Counted from the stretch's first letter, positions 25,793 through 36,769 are shown. The stretch is 64,000 bases of DNA from Marinobacter lipolyticus (GCF_018424605.1 NZ_QTKT01000008.1:124001-188000); one strand, 5' to 3'. Notes: generated by a model not told the origin, from the letters alone. Made by a program: numbers and translations.

Positions 25793-27163
25793 TCAAGAAC
25801 CGTTACCGTGCCGGACAAACGGGAAGTCCGCAAGTAACCCTTTATCAAATTTCTTACGATCCACCTTCAGGTAGGCCGTCCCCGCATCTTCCAGAATCAC
25901 CACATCCTGAACACCGGGCAGCGCCATCAAGGCATCGTCTATGCTGTCGAACTGACTTTGCGCCACTTCTTTCAACTGTACCACGAAACTGGTGGTGTAA
26001 CCCGGCGCCGGCATGGTCAGGGCGACCAGGAACCATAGCGTCAGCACGCCCGCCATCAACCATAGCACCCCGCTGACGCCCGCTGTTTCAAGCAGCAGCC
26101 CGCCCACGGCACCACCGACAAACGCCCCCATGAACTGGGACGTCGAGTACACCCCCATGGCGGTGCCCTTGCTGGCGGCCGGCGCCTCTTTGCTGATCAG
26201 CGATGGCAGCGACGCTTCCAGGAGATTGAAGGCCATGAAGAACAGGAACAGCACGCCCCAGGCCGCGCCCAGGCTGCCTGCCAGTTGAGCCATCCCGAGG
26301 GTCGACAGGGTAAGCAGAACAATGGCACCGCACAGCACCGGCTTCATCTTGCGCTTTTTCTCGCCAATGATGATGAACGGCACCATGGCAAAAAAGGAGG
26401 TCACCATCACCGTCAGATAGAACCACCAGTGGGACGAGGACGGCAGCCCCAATTGATCCTGCAGCAGCAGGGGAAACACCAGGAAGATCGCGGTCAACGC
26501 CAGGTGCAGGGCGAAAATACCGAAATCCAGACGCAGCAGACGGCGGTCGGCCAACACCGTCGCCAGCATGTCCTTCGCCGGATGAGTGTCGGCGCTGATT
26601 TTATGTTGATGGGGTGTCGGCACCAGGCGCCAGACAATAACCATCGCTGCCACCGCAAGAATGGCCGTGAGATAGAAGAGGCCGGACAGACCGAATACGG
26701 AACCAATCAACGGCCCCAACACCAGCGAGACCGAGAACGACAGCCCGATGGAAATGCCGACCGTGGCCATGGCCTTGGTGCGCTCCTCTTCCCGGGTCAG
26801 ATCACTCAGCAGCGCCATCAGCACGCTGGCGATGGCGCCGGCACCCTGAAGAATCCGTCCGGCAATGACAACGTATATGGAATCGGTCGAAGCGGCGACC
26901 AGACTGCCTGCGGCAAACAGGACGAGCCCTGCGTAGATCATGCGCTTGCGGCCGATGCGGTCCGACAGCAGCCCAAAAGGGATCTGCAACAGCGCCTGAC
27001 TCAATCCGTAGGCGCCAATGGCGAACCCGATCAACGCAGGCGTAGCGCCGCGGAGATCGTCGCCAAGCAGCACGAAGACCGGCATCACCATGAACAGGCC
27101 CAGCATACGCAGAGCGTAGACCGATGCCAGTGCGGCCACTGAGCGCCTTTCCAGTGAATTCAT
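25793..27163 (-). CDS. MFS transporter, YajR-like with C-terminal YAM domain
   Basis: Proton-linked membrane transporter of unknown substrate. Seen: 456 aa with about 12 membrane helices. The MFS motif [14 protein letters not shown] follows helix 2. After the last helix, residues from about 390 form a soluble tail ([28 protein letters not shown]) resembling the ferredoxin-like YAM domain of E. coli YajR. The start ATG gives [24 protein letters not shown] is eight bases upstream and no other in-frame start lies closer. A longer frame reaches 32 codons further but would cover the promoter zone. Neighbours uvrA and ssb are the same in pseudomonads, so the linkage is old. Confidence 0.88.
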   Translation of the reverse strand: MNSLERRSVAALASVYALRMLGLFMVMPVFVLLGDDLRGATPALIGFAIGAYGLSQALLQIPFGLLSDRIGRKRMIYAGLVLFAAGSLVAASTDSIYVVIAGRILQGAGAIASVLMALLSDLTREEERTKAMATVGISIGLSFSVSLVLGPLIGSVFGLSGLFYLTAILAVAAMVIVWRLVPTPHQHKISADTHPAKDMLATVLADRRLLRLDFGIFALHLALTAIFLVFPLLLQDQLGLPSSSHWWFYLTVMVTSFFAMVPFIIIGEKKRKMKPVLCGAIVLLTLSTLGMAQLAGSLGAAWGVLFLFFMAFNLLEASLPSLISKEAPAASKGTAMGVYSTSQFMGAFVGGAVGGLLLETAGVSGVLWLMAGVLTLWFLVALTMPAPGYTTSFVVQLKEVAQSQFDSIDDALMALPGVQDVVILEDAGTAYLKVDRKKFDKGLLADFPFVRHGNGS

Positions 27164-27221
27164 GGGGGAGACTTTCCTCAAAACGGTTTCTGGCGGACCA
27201 CCGCCGATCCGCAGGCCGGGC

Positions 27222-27227
27222 ATTGTA
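27222..27227 (-). promoter_or_regulatory. Candidate -10 box for the MFS-ssb unit
   Basis: TACAAT on the minus strand, about 60 bases before the MFS start. No good -35 hexamer is present 16-18 bases upstream, so the call is weak. Confidence 0.35.
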
Positions 27228-27310
27228 ACAGAACCGGGCAGGCCGCGGCACGGTGGCAAGCCCTATAGTCACTTACCGTCACGGCTTTCGCCGGGCGCAG
27301 GATAACACGG

Positions 27311-27316
27311 TATAAT
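27311..27316 (+). promoter_or_regulatory. -10 box of the uvrA promoter
   Basis: A perfect TATAAT 27 bases before the uvrA ATG. The -35 region (near 27286-27291) matches poorly. No CTGT-N8-ACAG LexA box was found between 27164 and 27342. Confidence 0.6.
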
Positions 27317-27342
27317 CCCTGTTTTTCTTCGAGCGAGGTGTT

Positions 27343-30165
27343 ATGGATCATATCCAGATCAAAGGTGCGCGAACTCACAATCTGAAGAACATCGACCTGG
27401 ATATGCCGCGGGACAAGCTGATTGTGATCACCGGCCTGTCCGGCTCCGGCAAGTCCTCTCTTGCCTTTGACACGCTTTACGCTGAGGGCCAGCGGCGCTA
27501 CGTGGAATCCCTCTCCACCTATGCGCGTCAGTTCCTGTCGATGATGGAAAAGCCGGACGTGGACCACATCGAAGGCCTGTCACCGGCGATTTCCATTGAG
27601 CAGAAATCCACCTCCCACAACCCCCGCTCCACGGTCGGCACCATCACCGAGATTTACGATTACCTGCGCCTGCTGTTTGCCCGCGCCGGCGAGCCGCGTT
27701 GCCCGGACCACCACCAGCCCCTGGAAGCGCAAACCGTCAGCCAGATGGTGGATCAGGTGCAGGCGATGCCGGAGGACAGCAAGCTGATGATCCTTGCGCC
27801 GGTCATTCGTGACCGCAAGGGCGAGCACCTGCAAGTGGTGGAGACAATGCGCAGCCAGGGCTTCATTCGGTTGCGGGTAGACGGCACGGTCTATGACATC
27901 GACGACGTGCCGGCTCTGGACAAGAAGCGCAAACACCAGATCGACGTCGTGGTGGATCGGTTCAAGGTCAAGCCTGGCCTGGAACAGCGCCTGGCCGAGA
28001 GCTTTGAAACCGCGCTGGCGCTGGCGGACGGCATTGCGCTGATCGCCCCGATGAGCGGCGACGGCGAGGAACACACGTTCTCCGCCCGCTACGCCTGCAC
28101 CCAATGCGGCTATTCTCTGAGCGAGCTGGAGCCGCGGCTGTTTTCTTTCAACAACCCGGCCGGCGCGTGCCCGACCTGTGACGGGCTCGGCGTGAAACAG
28201 TTCTTTGATCCGGAAAAGATCGTCCAGCATCCGGAAGCCAACCTCGCGGCCGGCGCCATCAAGGGCTGGGACCGCCGCGCGGTTTATTATTTCCAGATGC
28301 TCACCAGTGTCGCCGAGCATTATGGGGTCGATATGGAAACCCCCTGGGTCGATCTGCCCGAGAGTTTCCAGCAAACCCTGCTGTATGGTTCCGGCAGCGA
28401 TGACATTCCGTTCCGTTATGTGAACTCCCGCGGCCACATCATGGAGAAGGCCCACCCGTTCGAAGGGATTCTGCCGAACCTGGAACGCCGCTACCGGGAA
28501 ACCGATTCCCAGAGCATGCGCGAAGAACTGGCGCGCAACCTGAGCACCCAGCCCTGCAAAGACTGCCATGGCTCGCGCCTGCGCCGCAGTGCCCGCCACG
28601 TGTTTGTCGAAAACCACAACATTGCGGACGTTACCCACCTGCCGGTTGGCGAAGCACACGACTATTTCGAGACCCTGGCCCTGCCCGGTCGCAAGGGGGA
28701 AATCGCCGAGAAAATCCTGAAAGAAGTACGCCAACGCCTGCAGTTCCTGGTAAACGTGGGCCTGGAATACCTGACCCTCGAGCGCAGCGCCGATACGCTG
28801 TCCGGCGGCGAGGCCCAGCGCATCCGCCTGGCCAGCCAGATCGGCGCCGGGCTGGTGGGCGTCATGTACATCCTTGATGAACCGTCGATCGGTCTGCACC
28901 AGCGCGATAACGACCGCCTACTGGCGACCCTCACCCACCTTCGCGACCTGGGCAACACGGTGATCGTGGTGGAGCATGACGAAGACGCCATTCGCGCCGC
29001 AGACCACGTGATCGACATTGGCCCCGGCGCGGGCGTGCACGGTGGCCAGATCATCGCCCAGGGCACCCCGGACCAGATCATCAACAATCCCAAATCTTTG
29101 ACTGGCCAGTACCTGAACGGCACCCAGGAGATTGCCATACCCGCCACCCGTAACAGCGGCAACGGCAAACAACTGACCCTCACTGGCGCAAGCGGGAACA
29201 ACCTCCAGGACGTCACCCTGAAGATCCCCCTTGGCGTGATGACCTGCGTCACCGGGGTCTCGGGTTCGGGCAAATCCACGCTCATCAACAGCACCCTATA
29301 TCCCGTTGCTGCCGCCAAACTGAACAAGGCCACGAGTCTCAACCACTCTCCCTATGGCAAACTCAAGGGCCTTGACCAGCTTGACAAGGTCATCGACATT
29401 GACCAGAGCCCGATCGGCCGCACGCCGCGGTCCAATCCGGCCACGTACACCGGGTTGTTCACCCCGATCCGCGAACTGTTTGCAGGCACTCAGGAAGCGC
29501 GATCGCGCGGCTACAAGCCTGGCCGCTTCAGCTTCAATGTGAAAGGGGGGCGGTGCGAAGCCTGCCAGGGCGATGGCGTGATCAAGGTGGAAATGCACTT
29601 CCTTCCGGACGTTTACGTTCCGTGTGATGTGTGCAAAGGCAAGCGCTACAACCGGGAAACCCTGGAAGTCCGCTACAAGGGCAAGAATATCCACGAAGTG
29701 CTGGAAATGACGGTTGAGGAGGGCCGGGAATTTTTTGATCCGGTTCCCTTTATTGCCCGCAAGCTGCAGACCCTAATCGATGTCGGCCTGTCCTATATCC
29801 GACTCGGGCAGAGCGCCGTGACTCTCTCCGGCGGCGAAGCCCAGCGGGTCAAACTCGCCAAGGAACTGTCCAAACGGGACACCGGCAAGACACTCTACAT
29901 CCTGGACGAACCGACCACCGGCCTGCACTTCTATGACATTCAGCAGTTACTGAATGTGCTGCAGCGGCTGCGCGATCACGGCAATACCATCATCGTCATC
30001 GAGCACAACCTGGACGTGATCAAGACAGCCGACTGGATTGTGGATCTTGGTCCGGAAGGCGGCTCCGGCGGCGGACAGATCATCGCCGAGGGCACTCCGG
30101 AACACGTGGCAAGCGTGGCGGGCTCCCATACCGGTCGATACCTGAAACCCATTCTAAGCCGCTAA
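27343..30165 (+). CDS. uvrA: Excinuclease ABC subunit A
   Basis: Damage-recognition ATPase of nucleotide excision repair, working with UvrB and UvrC. Seen: 940 aa. There are two ABC ATPase halves, with Walker A GLSGSGKS at 31-38 and GVSGSGKS at 638-645. The signature LSGGEAQR appears in both. Two zinc modules are present, C-X2-C-X20-C-X2-C (CTQC to CPTC) and C-X2-C-X19-C-X2-C (CEAC to CDVC). The start [14 protein letters not shown] follows GAGG. It is divergent from the MFS gene across 179 bp and ends at a terminator shared with rplQ. No changes in catalytic motifs were noticed. Confidence 0.98.
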   Translation: MDHIQIKGARTHNLKNIDLDMPRDKLIVITGLSGSGKSSLAFDTLYAEGQRRYVESLSTYARQFLSMMEKPDVDHIEGLSPAISIEQKSTSHNPRSTVGTITEIYDYLRLLFARAGEPRCPDHHQPLEAQTVSQMVDQVQAMPEDSKLMILAPVIRDRKGEHLQVVETMRSQGFIRLRVDGTVYDIDDVPALDKKRKHQIDVVVDRFKVKPGLEQRLAESFETALALADGIALIAPMSGDGEEHTFSARYACTQCGYSLSELEPRLFSFNNPAGACPTCDGLGVKQFFDPEKIVQHPEANLAAGAIKGWDRRAVYYFQMLTSVAEHYGVDMETPWVDLPESFQQTLLYGSGSDDIPFRYVNSRGHIMEKAHPFEGILPNLERRYRETDSQSMREELARNLSTQPCKDCHGSRLRRSARHVFVENHNIADVTHLPVGEAHDYFETLALPGRKGEIAEKILKEVRQRLQFLVNVGLEYLTLERSADTLSGGEAQRIRLASQIGAGLVGVMYILDEPSIGLHQRDNDRLLATLTHLRDLGNTVIVVEHDEDAIRAADHVIDIGPGAGVHGGQIIAQGTPDQIINNPKSLTGQYLNGTQEIAIPATRNSGNGKQLTLTGASGNNLQDVTLKIPLGVMTCVTGVSGSGKSTLINSTLYPVAAAKLNKATSLNHSPYGKLKGLDQLDKVIDIDQSPIGRTPRSNPATYTGLFTPIRELFAGTQEARSRGYKPGRFSFNVKGGRCEACQGDGVIKVEMHFLPDVYVPCDVCKGKRYNRETLEVRYKGKNIHEVLEMTVEEGREFFDPVPFIARKLQTLIDVGLSYIRLGQSAVTLSGGEAQRVKLAKELSKRDTGKTLYILDEPTTGLHFYDIQQLLNVLQRLRDHGNTIIVIEHNLDVIKTADWIVDLGPEGGSGGGQIIAEGTPEHVASVAGSHTGRYLKPILSR

Positions 30166-30176
30166 CCCGAGCCCAT

Positions 30177-30209
30177 AAAAAAAGCCGGAGGATTCCCTCC
30201 GGCTTTTTT
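30177..30209. terminator. Bidirectional terminator between uvrA and rplQ
   Basis: AGCCGGAGG (30183-30191) and CCTCCGGCT (30196-30204) form a 9-bp stem around ATTC. A-rich sequence before it and a T-run after it let it end both uvrA (plus) and the alpha operon (minus). Confidence 0.92.
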
Positions 30210-30231
30210 CTGAACCGAACCGAAAAGCTGC

Positions 30232-30630
30232 TTACTCTTCGTCTTCGTCCACTTCTTCCGCTTCGATATCCAGCGGACGGCCGACCAGCTCGACGAATGC
30301 CATCGGGGCATTATCGCCGGCCCGGAAGCCGCACTTCAGGATACGAAGGTAACCACCCGGACGCTCGCTGTAACGGGGACCCAGCTCATCAAACAGCTTG
30401 GCTACCGCCGCATCGTTACGCAGGCGAGAAAACGCCAGACGACGATTCGCGACCGAATCATTCTTTGAGAGCGTGATCAAAGGCTCAGCTACACGACGAA
30501 GCTCTTTGGCTTTCGGCAGCGTTGTCTTGATCAGCTCGTGTTCAACCAGTGACGCAGTCATGTTACGGAACATGGCCTTGCGATGCGCACTGGTCCTGCT
30601 GAACTTACGACCACTCTTACGATGACGCAT
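30232..30630 (-). CDS. rplQ: 50S ribosomal protein L17
   Basis: Large-subunit protein near the peptide exit tunnel. Seen: 132 aa. The N-terminus [20 protein letters not shown] is near-invariant in the family, and [20 protein letters not shown] follows. The protein ends in an acidic tail ([10 protein letters not shown]), a length variation common in gammaproteobacteria. It is the last gene of the alpha operon, 33 bases after rpoA, and is followed by the terminator shared with uvrA. Confidence 0.98.
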   Translation of the reverse strand: MRHRKSGRKFSRTSAHRKAMFRNMTASLVEHELIKTTLPKAKELRRVAEPLITLSKNDSVANRRLAFSRLRNDAAVAKLFDELGPRYSERPGGYLRILKCGFRAGDNAPMAFVELVGRPLDIEAEEVDEDEE

Positions 30631-30663
30631 TGCTCTTATTCCTTACCTTAAACCAATCGGCGA

Positions 30664-31668
30664 TTAACCGCCCAGAACCCGGTCGTCGCCACGAAGGCTA
30701 GCCGGCGGCCAGTTATCAAGACGCATACCCAGTGACAGACCACGGGACGCGAGTACGTCCTTGATCTCGGTCAGCGACTTTTTACCAAGGTTAGGCGTCT
30801 TCAGCAGCTCAACTTCAGTGCGCTGAATCAGATCGCCGATGTAGTAGATGTTCTCAGCCTTCAAGCAGTTAGCTGAACGCACAGTCAATTCCAGATCGTC
30901 CACCGGACGCAGCAGAATCGGATCAATTTCTTCCTCTTCTTCAACACGCTCAGGCTCTTTCTCATGATCGAAATCAACAAACACAGCCAGTTGCTGCTGG
31001 AGAATGGTTGCGGCCCGGCGAATAGCTTCTTCCGGATCGATGGTGCCATTGGTCTCCAGATCAATAACCAGCTTGTCCAGGTCGGTGCGCTGCTCTACCC
31101 GTGCACTTTCCACGGCATAAGCAACACGACGGACCGGACTGAAGGTTGCATCCAGCTGCAGGCGTCCGATAGCGCGAGTTTCGTCCTCGTCCAGACCCCG
31201 CTGATCGGCCGGCTCATAGCCGCGACCACGGGCAACCTTGAGACGCATGTTCACTTCACCGTTTTCACTCAGGTGACAGATCACATGATCCGGGTTGGTG
31301 ATCTCGACATCGTGATCCAGCTTGATATCTCCGGCTGTAACAACGCCCGGGCCTTTCTTGCTGAGGGTAACCTCAGCCTCATCCCGACCGCCCATTTTGA
31401 CAGCCACGCCTTTGAGATTCAGAAGAATCTCAATGACGTCTTCCTGGACACCCTCGATTGCGCTGTACTCATGCAGAACACCGTCAATCTGTGCTTCAGT
31501 GATCGCACAGCCCGGCATTGAGGACAAGAGTATACGGCGCAATGCGCTACCCAGGGTATGACCGAAGCCTCTTTCCAGAGGCTCCAGCGTCACCTTGGCG
31601 CGCGTGGCGTTTGATTCCTTCACGTCAATGGTACGAGGTGTCAATAACTCATGTACTGAACGCTGCAT
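30664..31668 (-). CDS. rpoA: RNA polymerase alpha subunit
   Basis: Alpha dimer nucleates RNA polymerase assembly and contacts UP elements and activators. Seen: 334 aa. The N-terminal assembly domain (to about residue 235) has [19 protein letters not shown] and [19 protein letters not shown]. An acidic linker ([10 protein letters not shown]) leads to the C-terminal helix-hairpin-helix domain ([21 protein letters not shown]) with the DNA-contacting Arg-Ser-Ala-Asn. It lies between rpsD and rplQ, the standard alpha operon order, so its supply is tied to S4-regulated ribosomal proteins. Confidence 0.99.
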   Translation of the reverse strand: MQRSVHELLTPRTIDVKESNATRAKVTLEPLERGFGHTLGSALRRILLSSMPGCAITEAQIDGVLHEYSAIEGVQEDVIEILLNLKGVAVKMGGRDEAEVTLSKKGPGVVTAGDIKLDHDVEITNPDHVICHLSENGEVNMRLKVARGRGYEPADQRGLDEDETRAIGRLQLDATFSPVRRVAYAVESARVEQRTDLDKLVIDLETNGTIDPEEAIRRAATILQQQLAVFVDFDHEKEPERVEEEEEIDPILLRPVDDLELTVRSANCLKAENIYYIGDLIQRTEVELLKTPNLGKKSLTEIKDVLASRGLSLGMRLDNWPPASLRGDDRVLGG

Positions 31669-31703
31669 AGACGCCCCTATCTGCTCTCGTTGCTAACTGG
31701 GCT

Positions 31704-32324
31704 TTACTTCGAGTAAAGCTCGACGATGAGGTTCTCGTTGATGTCGGCCGGCAGTTCAGTACGCTCTGGCACTGACTTGTAAACGCCTGACATCTTGCTG
31801 GCGTCGACCTCTACCCAGCTCACCGGTGCGCGGCTTGAAGACAGATCCAGCGCGCCTTTAACGCGGAGCTGGTTTTTTGCCTTTTCACGCACACTCACAA
31901 CATCACCCGGCTTGACCTGGTAGGAAGGAATGTTCACTACCTTGTCGTTCACCAGGATCGCTTTGTGAGAAACGAGCTGACGGGATTCAGCACGGGTAGA
32001 ACCAAAACCCATGCGGTAAACAACGTTGTCCAGACGACCTTCAAGAAGCTGCAGCAGGTTTTCACCGGTTGCGCCCTTAATGCGGGCTGCTTCTTTATAG
32101 TAGTTGCGGAACTGCTTCTCCAGTACGCCGTAGATACGACGGACTTTCTGTTTTTCACGAAGCTGTACGCCGTACTCGGACAGACGACCGCGACGCGCGC
32201 CGTGCATACCCGGCGGAGTCTCGATGTTGCACTTGGAATCGAGCGCGCGAACACCGCTCTTCAGAAAAAGATCTGTCCCTTCACGACGAGACAGCTTGCA
32301 CTTCGGGCCTGTATAACGAGCCAT
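31704..32324 (-). CDS. rpsD: 30S ribosomal protein S4
   Basis: Primary 16S rRNA binder at the 5' domain, and in E. coli the translational repressor of the alpha operon. Seen: 206 aa. [20 protein letters not shown] opens the protein. The S4 RNA-binding fold ([31 protein letters not shown]) is complete. No zinc cysteine cluster is present, as usual for this group. It lies 18 bases after rpsK and 35 before rpoA. Its possible target site is the rpsM leader near 33103-33160. Confidence 0.98.
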   Translation of the reverse strand: MARYTGPKCKLSRREGTDLFLKSGVRALDSKCNIETPPGMHGARRGRLSEYGVQLREKQKVRRIYGVLEKQFRNYYKEAARIKGATGENLLQLLEGRLDNVVYRMGFGSTRAESRQLVSHKAILVNDKVVNIPSYQVKPGDVVSVREKAKNQLRVKGALDLSSSRAPVSWVEVDASKMSGVYKSVPERTELPADINENLIVELYSK

Positions 32325-32342
32325 AATTCACTGTCTCCTGTG

Positions 32343-32732
32343 TTAGACGCGGCGCTTTTTGGGCGGACGACAGCCGTTATGGGGAATCGGCGTCACATCA
32401 GTGATGTTGGTGATCTTGTAGCCACACGCGTTCAGCGCGCGAACTGCAGATTCACGTCCGGGCCCAGGACCCTTAACCTCTACGTCCAGGTTTTTAAGGC
32501 CGTATTCAGCAGCCGCATTACCGGCTCTTTCAGCTGCTACCTGCGCAGCAAAAGGTGTACTCTTGCGTGACCCACGGAAACCGGAACCACCAGAGGTAGC
32601 CCAGGACAGGACGTTGCCCTGACGGTCAGAAATGGTCACGATAGTGTTGTTGAAGGACGCGTGAATGTGCGCGACGCCATCAACAACCGTCTTTTTCACC
32701 TTTTTACGGGTACGTGTACCTGGCTTTGCCAT
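32343..32732 (-). CDS. rpsK: 30S ribosomal protein S11
   Basis: Platform protein of the small subunit close to the mRNA exit. Seen: 129 aa. The N-terminus [19 protein letters not shown] is basic. Family blocks [20 protein letters not shown] and the C-terminal [20 protein letters not shown] are intact. The Asn-Gly in IPHNGCRP is the known isoaspartate site in E. coli. It lies 13 bases after rpsM and 18 before rpsD. Confidence 0.98.
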   Translation of the reverse strand: MAKPGTRTRKKVKKTVVDGVAHIHASFNNTIVTISDRQGNVLSWATSGGSGFRGSRKSTPFAAQVAAERAGNAAAEYGLKNLDVEVKGPGPGRESAVRALNACGYKITNITDVTPIPHNGCRPPKKRRV

Positions 32733-32745
32733 GTTTGCCTACCTG

Positions 32746-33102
32746 TTACTTACGAATAGGTTTGCGAGGACCTTTACGGGTGCGGGCGTTGGTCTTGGTG
32801 CGCTGGCCACGGACCGGAAGGCCATGACGATGACGCAGACCACGGTGACATCCGAGATCCTTCAAACGCTTGATGTTCATCTGTACTTCACGACGCAGAT
32901 CGCCTTCGACAGACACCTTGCCCACTTCAGTACGAAGTGCTTCAAGCTGCTCGTCGCTCAGGTCTTTGACCTTAAGGTCCGGCTTGACACCGGTAGCGTC
33001 GCAAAGCTTCTGAGCTGTTGTCTTGCCAACACCGAAGATGTAGGTCAGCGAGATAACAGCATGTTTGTGATCGGGTATATTGACACCGGCTATACGTGCC
33101 AT
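32746..33102 (-). CDS. rpsM: 30S ribosomal protein S13
   Basis: Head protein of the small subunit forming intersubunit bridges with L5. Seen: 118 aa. [22 protein letters not shown] opens the protein and the basic tail [20 protein letters not shown] ends it. A longer frame reaches 31 codons further but crosses the promoter; the chosen ATG is preceded by GGAG and fits the family. It is the first gene of the alpha operon, with its own promoter 64-93 bases upstream. Confidence 0.98.
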   Translation of the reverse strand: MARIAGVNIPDHKHAVISLTYIFGVGKTTAQKLCDATGVKPDLKVKDLSDEQLEALRTEVGKVSVEGDLRREVQMNIKRLKDLGCHRGLRHRHGLPVRGQRTKTNARTRKGPRKPIRK

Positions 33103-33165
33103 CCAAATTACTCCGCGTTCAAAGCTTTGCTGTGTGAATTTTCCGCCACTATAAAAGGGCGCGAA

Positions 33166-33199
33166 ATAATAGCGCTTGACCCCGTGTGAGGTCAAGCGC
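33166..33199 (-). promoter_or_regulatory. Alpha-operon (rpsM) promoter embedded in a perfect palindrome
   Basis: On the minus strand TTGACC (33190-33195), 18-bp spacer, TATTAT (33166-33171) form a good sigma-70 promoter. The -35 lies in one arm and the spacer in the loop and other arm of a perfect 10-bp inverted repeat (33172-33181 with 33190-33199). Transcripts from rpmJ would fold this repeat into a hairpin followed by TATTATTT. The spacer 33103-33243 holds nothing else obvious. Confidence 0.75.
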
Positions 33200-33243
33200 C
33201 ATTAATCGTACCCTCTACAATGCCAGAGCTGAATCCGTGAGGA

Positions 33244-33357
33244 TTAACCCTGACGCTGCTTGTGGCGAGGCTCCGAGCAAATGACTCGTACTGAGCCATT
33301 GCGACGAATTACTTTGCAGTTACGGCAAATTTTCTTTACCGAAGCGCGTACTTTCAT
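33244..33357 (-). CDS. rpmJ: 50S ribosomal protein L36, zinc-binding form
   Basis: Smallest large-subunit protein. Seen: 37 aa, starting [20 protein letters not shown] and ending RHKQRQG. Cys11, Cys14, Cys27 and His32 form the zinc ribbon of the C-plus type, in contrast to cysteine-free paralogues made under zinc shortage. The ATG at 33355-33357 lies 30 bases after secY. Its position at the end of the spc operon is as in E. coli. Confidence 0.97.
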   Translation of the reverse strand: MKVRASVKKICRNCKVIRRNGSVRVICSEPRHKQRQG

Positions 33358-33387
33358 TGTCGACTCCAGTTTTCAAGGGGAACAGCG

Positions 33388-34710
33388 TCAGCCGTTCCGA
33401 CCATAGCCCTTGAGATTGGACTTCTTCATCAGCGATTCATACTGATGCGACATCAGGTGTGACTGCACCTGGGCCATGAAATCCATCACCACGACTACAA
33501 CAATCAGCAGAGAGGTCCCGCCCAGATAGAACGGTACATTCCCGGCCACCATCAGGAACTGAGGGAACAGGGAAACTGCTGCAATGTACATTGCACCGAA
33601 CAGCGTCAGCCGGGTCAGTACGCCATCAATATACTTGGCGGTCTGATCACCGGGACGGATGCCCGGAATAAACGCTCCAGAGCGCTTGAGGTTATCCGCA
33701 ACTTCTTTCGGGTTGTACATCAGCGCTGTGTAGAAGAAGCAGAAGAAGACCACTGCTGCCGCAAACAGGATGATATACAGAGGCTGGCTGGGCGCCAGAG
33801 CCTGGGAAATATCGCTGAGCCATTCCATGCCCTCACCCTGACCGAACCACTGCCCCAGCGAAGCCGGAAACAGCAGGATCGACGAGGCAAAGATCGGCGG
33901 AATAACACCGGCCATATTCACCTTCAGCGGCAGGTGGCTGGACTGCTGGGCAAATACCCGACGGCCCTGCTGTCGCTTGGCGTAATTGATCGTCAAACGG
34001 CGCTGACCGCGTTCCATGAACACCACAAAGCCGACGACGGCAATCGCCAGAACACCGATACCCAGAACGACCAGAAGGCTCATTTCGCCATTCCGTGCCT
34101 GCTCCAGTGTCTGACCAATAGCACCGGGCAGCCCGGCAACGATTCCTGCAAAAATCAGCAGGGAAATGCCGTTACCCACGCCACGCTCGGTGATCTGCTC
34201 ACCCAGCCACATCATAAAGACAGCACCACTTACGAAAGATACAACTGCCACGAAGTGGAAGCTGAAACTGTCGTTGAAGGTGACGCCCTGCGATGCCAGA
34301 CCGACAGAAATACCGAAGCCCTGAACCAGGGCCAGGATAACCGTACCATACCGCGTATATTGACTGATCTTACGACGACCAGCCTCGCCTTCCTTTTTCA
34401 GCTGCTCAAGCTGCGGACTGACCGCAGTCATGAGCTGCATGATAATGGAGGCCGAAATGTACGGCATGATACCGAGTGCGAAGATACTCATGCGCTCAAG
34501 CGCACCACCGGAAAACATGTTGAACAGGCTCAGGATCGTGCCCTGGTTCTGATCAAACAATGCTGCCAGGCGGTCTGGGTTGATACCCGGCACCGGGATG
34601 TGGGCACCAATCCGGTACACCAGCAATGCCAGGAAGACAAACCAGAGCCGCGAACGCAGCTCTGCCAGTCCTTTACCCGCGCCCGCAGGCAATGATGCTG
34701 TCTTGGCCAT
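33388..34710 (-). CDS. secY: Preprotein translocase channel SecY
   Basis: Central pore of the Sec translocon in the inner membrane, partnered with SecE (60107-60472 here) and SecG. Seen: 440 aa with ten predicted membrane helices. SecY blocks include [23 protein letters not shown] near the start, [14 protein letters not shown], and the cytoplasmic loop with [11 protein letters not shown]. The cytosolic C-tail [12 protein letters not shown] is basic. It lies 17 bases after rplO and 30 before rpmJ in the spc operon. No insertion or missing helix was noticed. Confidence 0.98.
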   Translation of the reverse strand: MAKTASLPAGAGKGLAELRSRLWFVFLALLVYRIGAHIPVPGINPDRLAALFDQNQGTILSLFNMFSGGALERMSIFALGIMPYISASIIMQLMTAVSPQLEQLKKEGEAGRRKISQYTRYGTVILALVQGFGISVGLASQGVTFNDSFSFHFVAVVSFVSGAVFMMWLGEQITERGVGNGISLLIFAGIVAGLPGAIGQTLEQARNGEMSLLVVLGIGVLAIAVVGFVVFMERGQRRLTINYAKRQQGRRVFAQQSSHLPLKVNMAGVIPPIFASSILLFPASLGQWFGQGEGMEWLSDISQALAPSQPLYIILFAAAVVFFCFFYTALMYNPKEVADNLKRSGAFIPGIRPGDQTAKYIDGVLTRLTLFGAMYIAAVSLFPQFLMVAGNVPFYLGGTSLLIVVVVVMDFMAQVQSHLMSHQYESLMKKSNLKGYGRNG

Positions 34711-34727
34711 TTGGTCCTCGACTCGCC

Positions 34728-35162
34728 TTAGTCTTCGACTTTTCCACCCGCGGCAGTAATCGCCTCGCGTGCGCCCTTGGTCACTCGCAGACCCTTAACG
34801 GTTACCGCGCGGCTCAGTTCGCCGGAGAGGATAACCTTAGCTTCGCGAATTTCTTCACGAACGATGTCTGCTTTCTTGAGTGCGTCGAGGTCTACCACAT
34901 CGCCTTCAACTTTCGCCAGTTCATTCAGGCGAATCTCGGCAACGTAACGCTGCTGACGAGAAGTGAAGCCGAATTTCGGCAGACGACGGGCCAGCGGCTG
35001 CTGACCACCCTCGAAACCGGGAGCTACGCTGCCGCCGGAACGGGCTTTCAGACCCTTGTGACCGCGACCACCGGTTTTACCGAGACCGCTACCGATACCA
35101 CGACCAACGCGCCTTGCGGCCGGACGTGAACCGGGCTCTGGACTAAGTTCGTTCAGACGCAT
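34728..35162 (-). CDS. rplO: 50S ribosomal protein L15
   Basis: Late-assembly 23S rRNA binder. Seen: 144 aa. [20 protein letters not shown] starts the protein, followed by the glycine-rich [18 protein letters not shown] loop typical of L15. A frame extension of 11 codons upstream enters rpmD and is rejected. The ATG lies one base after the rpmD stop, so translation is coupled. It is followed by secY after 17 bases. Confidence 0.98.
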   Translation of the reverse strand: MRLNELSPEPGSRPAARRVGRGIGSGLGKTGGRGHKGLKARSGGSVAPGFEGGQQPLARRLPKFGFTSRQQRYVAEIRLNELAKVEGDVVDLDALKKADIVREEIREAKVILSGELSRAVTVKGLRVTKGAREAITAAGGKVED

Positions 35163-35163
35163 C

Positions 35164-35352
35164 TTAGTTCTCCTCAACCCGAACCAGGTAATCAACCCGG
35201 TTGATCATGCCGCGGATAGACGGAGTATCTTCCACTTCCACGGTGTGACCGATTTTACGAAGACCCAGGCCCTTGACGCACAGTTTGTGCTTGGGCTGAC
35301 AGCCGATGGGGCTGCGGGTCAGAGTTACTTTGATCGTTTTTGCGTTCGCCAT
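35164..35352 (-). CDS. rpmD: 50S ribosomal protein L30
   Basis: Small large-subunit protein. Seen: 62 aa. [18 protein letters not shown] opens, and the family core [22 protein letters not shown] and [13 protein letters not shown] follow. The start was moved 16 codons in from the longest frame because that extension covers the end of rpsE. The gene lies four bases after rpsE and one before rplO. Confidence 0.97.
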   Translation of the reverse strand: MANAKTIKVTLTRSPIGCQPKHKLCVKGLGLRKIGHTVEVEDTPSIRGMINRVDYLVRVEEN

Positions 35353-35356
35353 GACT

Positions 35357-35857
35357 TCAACCCAGAATCTCTTCCACGGTTTTACCGCGCTTGGCTGCAA
35401 TATCCTCAGGCGCCTGTGTCGCCTGGAGACCCTTGATGGTGGAACGTACCACGTTCACCGGGTTGGTAGACCCGTAACACTTGGACAGTACGTTCTGAAC
35501 ACCGGCTACTTCCAGTACCGCACGCATCGCACCGCCGGCGATGATACCAGTACCTTCAGAGGCGGGCTGCATGTAGACCTTGGAGCCGCCATGCTGAGCC
35601 TTGACCGGGTATTGCAGAGTCGTGCCGTCGAGCGGAACCTCTACCATGTTCTTGCGCGCAGCTTCCATAGCCTTCTGGATAGCGACCGGCACTTCACGCG
35701 CCTTGCCACGACCAAAACCAACGCGACCTTTACCATCACCCACTACAGTCAGTGCGGTGAAGGCGAAAATACGTCCGCCCTTAACTACCTTGGCGACGCG
35801 GTTGACCTGAACCAGCTTCTCCTGGAGCTCAGGCGCCTTCTGTTCGTTAACGCTCAT
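35357..35857 (-). CDS. rpsE: 30S ribosomal protein S5
   Basis: Small-subunit protein at the mRNA entry channel and decoding fidelity region. Seen: 166 aa. The N-terminus is [18 protein letters not shown]. The double-stranded RNA-binding-like domain has [21 protein letters not shown] and GRGKAREVP. The C-domain has [24 protein letters not shown] three codons upstream overlaps the AGAGG ribosome site, so the ATG is chosen. The loop around GGRIFAF, where spectinomycin resistance arises, looks normal. Confidence 0.98.
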   Translation of the reverse strand: MSVNEQKAPELQEKLVQVNRVAKVVKGGRIFAFTALTVVGDGKGRVGFGRGKAREVPVAIQKAMEAARKNMVEVPLDGTTLQYPVKAQHGGSKVYMQPASEGTGIIAGGAMRAVLEVAGVQNVLSKCYGSTNPVNVVRSTIKGLQATQAPEDIAAKRGKTVEEILG

Positions 35858-35869
35858 CTTCTCCACCTC

Positions 35870-36217
35870 TTAGAATTGCAAGCCAGCTTCACGGGCTGCG
35901 TCGGCAAGAGCCTGGACGCGACCGTGATAACGGTAACCGGAGCGGTCAAAAGCAACGCTCTCTACACCTGCCGCCTTGGCGCGCTCAGCAATCAGCTGAC
36001 CGACCTTCTTGGCAGCGTCCACGTTACCGGTTGCACCCTGGCGCAGTTCCTTATCCAACGTGGAGGCAGTGGCAATAACCTTGCTGCCATCTGCAGTCGT
36101 AACCTGGGCGTACATGTGACGCGGTGTGCGATGAACGCACAGACGATTGGTACCCAGCTCACGGATCTTCATGCGCACTTTGCGTGCGCGACGCAATCTT
36201 TCGTTATTCGCGCTCAT
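35870..36217 (-). CDS. rplR: 50S ribosomal protein L18
   Basis: Binds 5S rRNA with L5 and L25 in the central protuberance. Seen: 115 aa. The basic N-terminus [20 protein letters not shown] and the family end [20 protein letters not shown] are present. The gene is nine bases after rplF and 12 before rpsE in the spc operon. No unusual feature was noted. Confidence 0.98.
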   Translation of the reverse strand: MSANNERLRRARKVRMKIRELGTNRLCVHRTPRHMYAQVTTADGSKVIATASTLDKELRQGATGNVDAAKKVGQLIAERAKAAGVESVAFDRSGYRYHGRVQALADAAREAGLQF

Positions 36218-36226
36218 AGTCCCGCC

Positions 36227-36760
36227 TTATTTCTTCTTGGCTTCTTTGCGTCTGACCTGCTCATCCGCATAACGCACACCTTTGCCTTTGTAAGGCTCTG
36301 GCGGACGGAATGCGCGGATTTCCGCAGCGACCTGGCCAACCTGTTGCTTGTCGATTCCGCGAATCACAACTTCCGTATTGGACGGAGTTTCAGCGGTAAT
36401 CCCCTCGGGCAGCTCATACTCGACCGGGTGGGAAAAACCCAGAGTCAGGTTGAGCTTCTTACCTTGCGCCTGAGCACGGTAACCTACGCCCGTCAGTGCG
36501 AGCTTACGCTCCCAGCCTGTGGATACACCGGTCACCATGTTATTGACCAATGCACGGGTAGTACCAGCAAGAGCGCGGGACTGTTTGGCACCATCGCGTG
36601 CCGCAAAGCGAAGAACACCTTCTTCCTGCTTTACGTCTACCGCCTGGTGAATGGTGAATTGAAGCGCTCCCTTGGAGCCCTTCACATTAATTTCCTGTCC
36701 GTTCAGCTTAACCTCAACACCGGAAGGCAGCACGACAGGATTATTGGCAACCCTGGACAT
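36227..36760 (-). CDS. rplF: 50S ribosomal protein L6
   Basis: Large-subunit protein near the factor-binding stalk base. Seen: 177 aa made of two related alpha/beta domains. The C-terminal motif [17 protein letters not shown] is the family signature. It begins [20 protein letters not shown] and ends in a Lys-rich tail. It lies nine bases from both rpsH and rplR. Confidence 0.98.
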   Translation of the reverse strand: MSRVANNPVVLPSGVEVKLNGQEINVKGSKGALQFTIHQAVDVKQEEGVLRFAARDGAKQSRALAGTTRALVNNMVTGVSTGWERKLALTGVGYRAQAQGKKLNLTLGFSHPVEYELPEGITAETPSNTEVVIRGIDKQQVGQVAAEIRAFRPPEPYKGKGVRYADEQVRRKEAKKK

Positions 36761-36769
36761 GTGATTCTC

